The notes under the pieces: generated by a model
What the model was told of the DNA's origin: nothing
The model's input: only the letters and a program-made list of their open reading frames with translations
Databases searched by the model: none
Part shown: positions 5,251-6,304 of the stretch, piece by piece
Layout: every line of letters starts with the position of its first letter
How positions within the stretch are numbered: the stretch's first letter is position 1
Program-made: the position numbers and the translations under genes
Origin: a bacterium HR36
GTDB taxonomy: Bacteria > Planctomycetota > Planctomycetia > Gemmatales > HRBIN36
Length of the DNA stretch: 6,304 nucleotides
NCBI GenBank assembly: GCA_002898995.1
Contig: BEIM01000221.1
Span: 1 to 6,304, forward strand
Reading direction: 5' to 3'

Positions 5251-6304
5251 ATGATTCAGGCGACCCTGATTGTGGAGGCTCAGGAGGCACGCTATCCGGT
5301 AGTCGTGCGGGATGGCGATTTCGAATCAATCGGCGCTTTCGCGCAGCAATGTAGCCCTGGGAGCCGTTCCGCCCTGGTAGTGAGCGACGCGGCGGTTACC
5401 GGCTACGCTAAGGTAGTATTGGATTCGCTGGCGCGCCACGATTGGCGTACTCGCTTGGCCTTAGTGCCGAGTGGGGAGGGGTCTAAGTGTCTCGACATGG
5501 CAGCGCGGTTATATGACGAGTTAGTCGAGATGCAAGCCGACCGGCAGACGTTGGTAGTTGCGGTGGGTGGCGGGGTTATCGGAGACTTAGCGGGATTTGT
5601 CGCGGCGACGTTTAATCGAGGCCTACCCTTACTGATGGTGCCGACCACCTTGCTGGCGATGGTTGACAGCTCAGTGGGAGGCAAAGTAGCGGTTAACCAT
5701 CCCCGGGGCAAGAATCTTATAGGCGCGTTCCACCAGCCGGTAGGTGTCTGGATCAGTCTCGACACACTCGACAGCCTGCCCGCGCAGGAATATCGCAGCG
5801 GTCTGGCGGAAGTGGTCAAATACGGCGTTATATTAGACGCAGAATTCTTCGCCTATTTGGAGCAGCACATAGAGCCAATAGTCCGACGCGAGAAAGAGGT
5901 ATTGCGGTATATAGTGGAAAAGTGCTGCCGGCTCAAAGCGCAGGTAGTCAAGGAAGATCCGAAAGAGCTGAGCGGTCGGCGCGCCGTTCTTAACTATGGG
6001 CATACCTTTGCCCACGCGTTCGAGACAGTGGGGGGATATGGTAACTGGCTGCATGGAGAAGCAGTGGCGGTGGGAATGATTTGTGCGAGTCGCCTGGCCG
6101 AAAAATTAGGGCGCATCCCGTCCGAAGTTACAGAGCGGCAAAGGCGCTTGCTCCAGCAATTTGGATTGCCTACCAGACCGCAATCCTGGCCAGTCGAGGA
6201 ATTATTAGCGGTTATGCGGCACGATAAGAAGGTGCGTGCCGGCAAACTGCGTTTTGTTTTGCCTAGTGCTCTGGGTGCGGTGGAGCTAGTGTCCGATATA
6301 CCGG
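5251..6304 (+). CDS. aroB: 3-dehydroquinate synthase, cut off at the right edge
   Basis: This is the second enzyme of the shikimate pathway. It converts DAHP to 3-dehydroquinate in the cytoplasm, using NAD+ and a divalent metal, usually zinc. The frame is open to the window edge (351 codons plus one base). Family members are about 350-370 residues, so only a few to about 20 are missing. Landmarks, numbered from ATG 5251, are the NAD-binding GGGVIGDLAGFVAATFNRG (106-124), PTTLLAMVDSSVGGKVAVN (131-149) with Lys145, GKN (153-155), metal ligand Glu187 in GLAEVVKYG, LNYGHTFAH with ligand His251 and His255, ligand His268 in LHGEAVAVG, and a late DKK motif. All catalytic residues I can place are present, so it should be functional. 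The start may instead be TTG 5242, which has a better-placed ribosome site. It follows the secreted-protein gene by about 50-60 bp on the same strand and could share its message, although it is functionally unrelated. Confidence 0.96.
   Translation, partial: MIQATLIVEAQEARYPVVVRDGDFESIGAFAQQCSPGSRSALVVSDAAVTGYAKVVLDSLARHDWRTRLALVPSGEGSKCLDMAARLYDELVEMQADRQTLVVAVGGGVIGDLAGFVAATFNRGLPLLMVPTTLLAMVDSSVGGKVAVNHPRGKNLIGAFHQPVGVWISLDTLDSLPAQEYRSGLAEVVKYGVILDAEFFAYLEQHIEPIVRREKEVLRYIVEKCCRLKAQVVKEDPKELSGRRAVLNYGHTFAHAFETVGGYGNWLHGEAVAVGMICASRLAEKLGRIPSEVTERQRRLLQQFGLPTRPQSWPVEELLAVMRHDKKVRAGKLRFVLPSALGAVELVSDIP

Noticed and set aside
5042..5254. 70-codon + frame bridging the secreted-protein gene and aroB
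   Set aside because: Most of it overlaps the well-patterned end of the upstream gene in another frame, and no ribosome site or domain supports it.
5403..5819. 138-codon minus-strand frame inside aroB
   Set aside because: It is antisense to the NAD-binding and catalytic region of an intact 3-dehydroquinate synthase and has low-complexity Thr/Pro/Ser-rich translation.

Overview
The window reads as a bacterial chromosomal segment, moderately GC-rich by eye. Every gene I can support lies on the + strand. The best taxonomic guess is a planctomycete, possibly a Gemmataceae-like lineage. The reasons are a secreted formylglycine sulfatase close to a secreted ceramidase-domain protein, a secreted protein with no obvious family, and short mixed intergenic regions with uneven Shine-Dalgarno strength. 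This is inference from gene content; no rRNA or other marker is present.

Layout: (1) positions 1-327 hold the end, or a short complete form, of an unrecognised membrane protein. (2) 424-1161 encodes a classical short-chain dehydrogenase/reductase with a complete active site. (3) 1239-2642 encodes an exported type I sulfatase with a C-x-P-S-R formylglycine motif and DUF4976-like C-terminus. (4) After a 156-bp gap, 2799-4280 encodes an exported protein of the neutral/alkaline ceramidase superfamily. It keeps the candidate metal ligands but has an altered nucleophile loop and no C-terminal Ig-like domain. (5) 16 bp later, 4297-5190 encodes an exported two-part protein that I do not recognise. 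Its C-terminal half looks like a small beta-barrel, loosely avidin/lipocalin-like. (6) 5251 to the window edge encodes 3-dehydroquinate synthase (aroB), missing only its last residues.

Genes 4 and 5 are very likely co-transcribed, and aroB may be read from the same message. The sulfatase, ceramidase-like and unknown proteins are three consecutive exported products. They could act together outside the cytoplasm on a sulfated glycan or sulfated lipid. That link rests only on adjacency and on the families involved. The SDR and AroB are cytoplasmic enzymes with no evident tie to that function.

I see no tRNA, rRNA, CRISPR array, insertion sequence or prophage gene. There is no gene-free stretch over 300 bp; the longest is the 156-bp gap at 2643-2798. 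The most interesting points are the ceramidase-like protein lacking the usual catalytic serine motif, the unrecognised secreted protein beside it, and the proposed three-gene secreted module.
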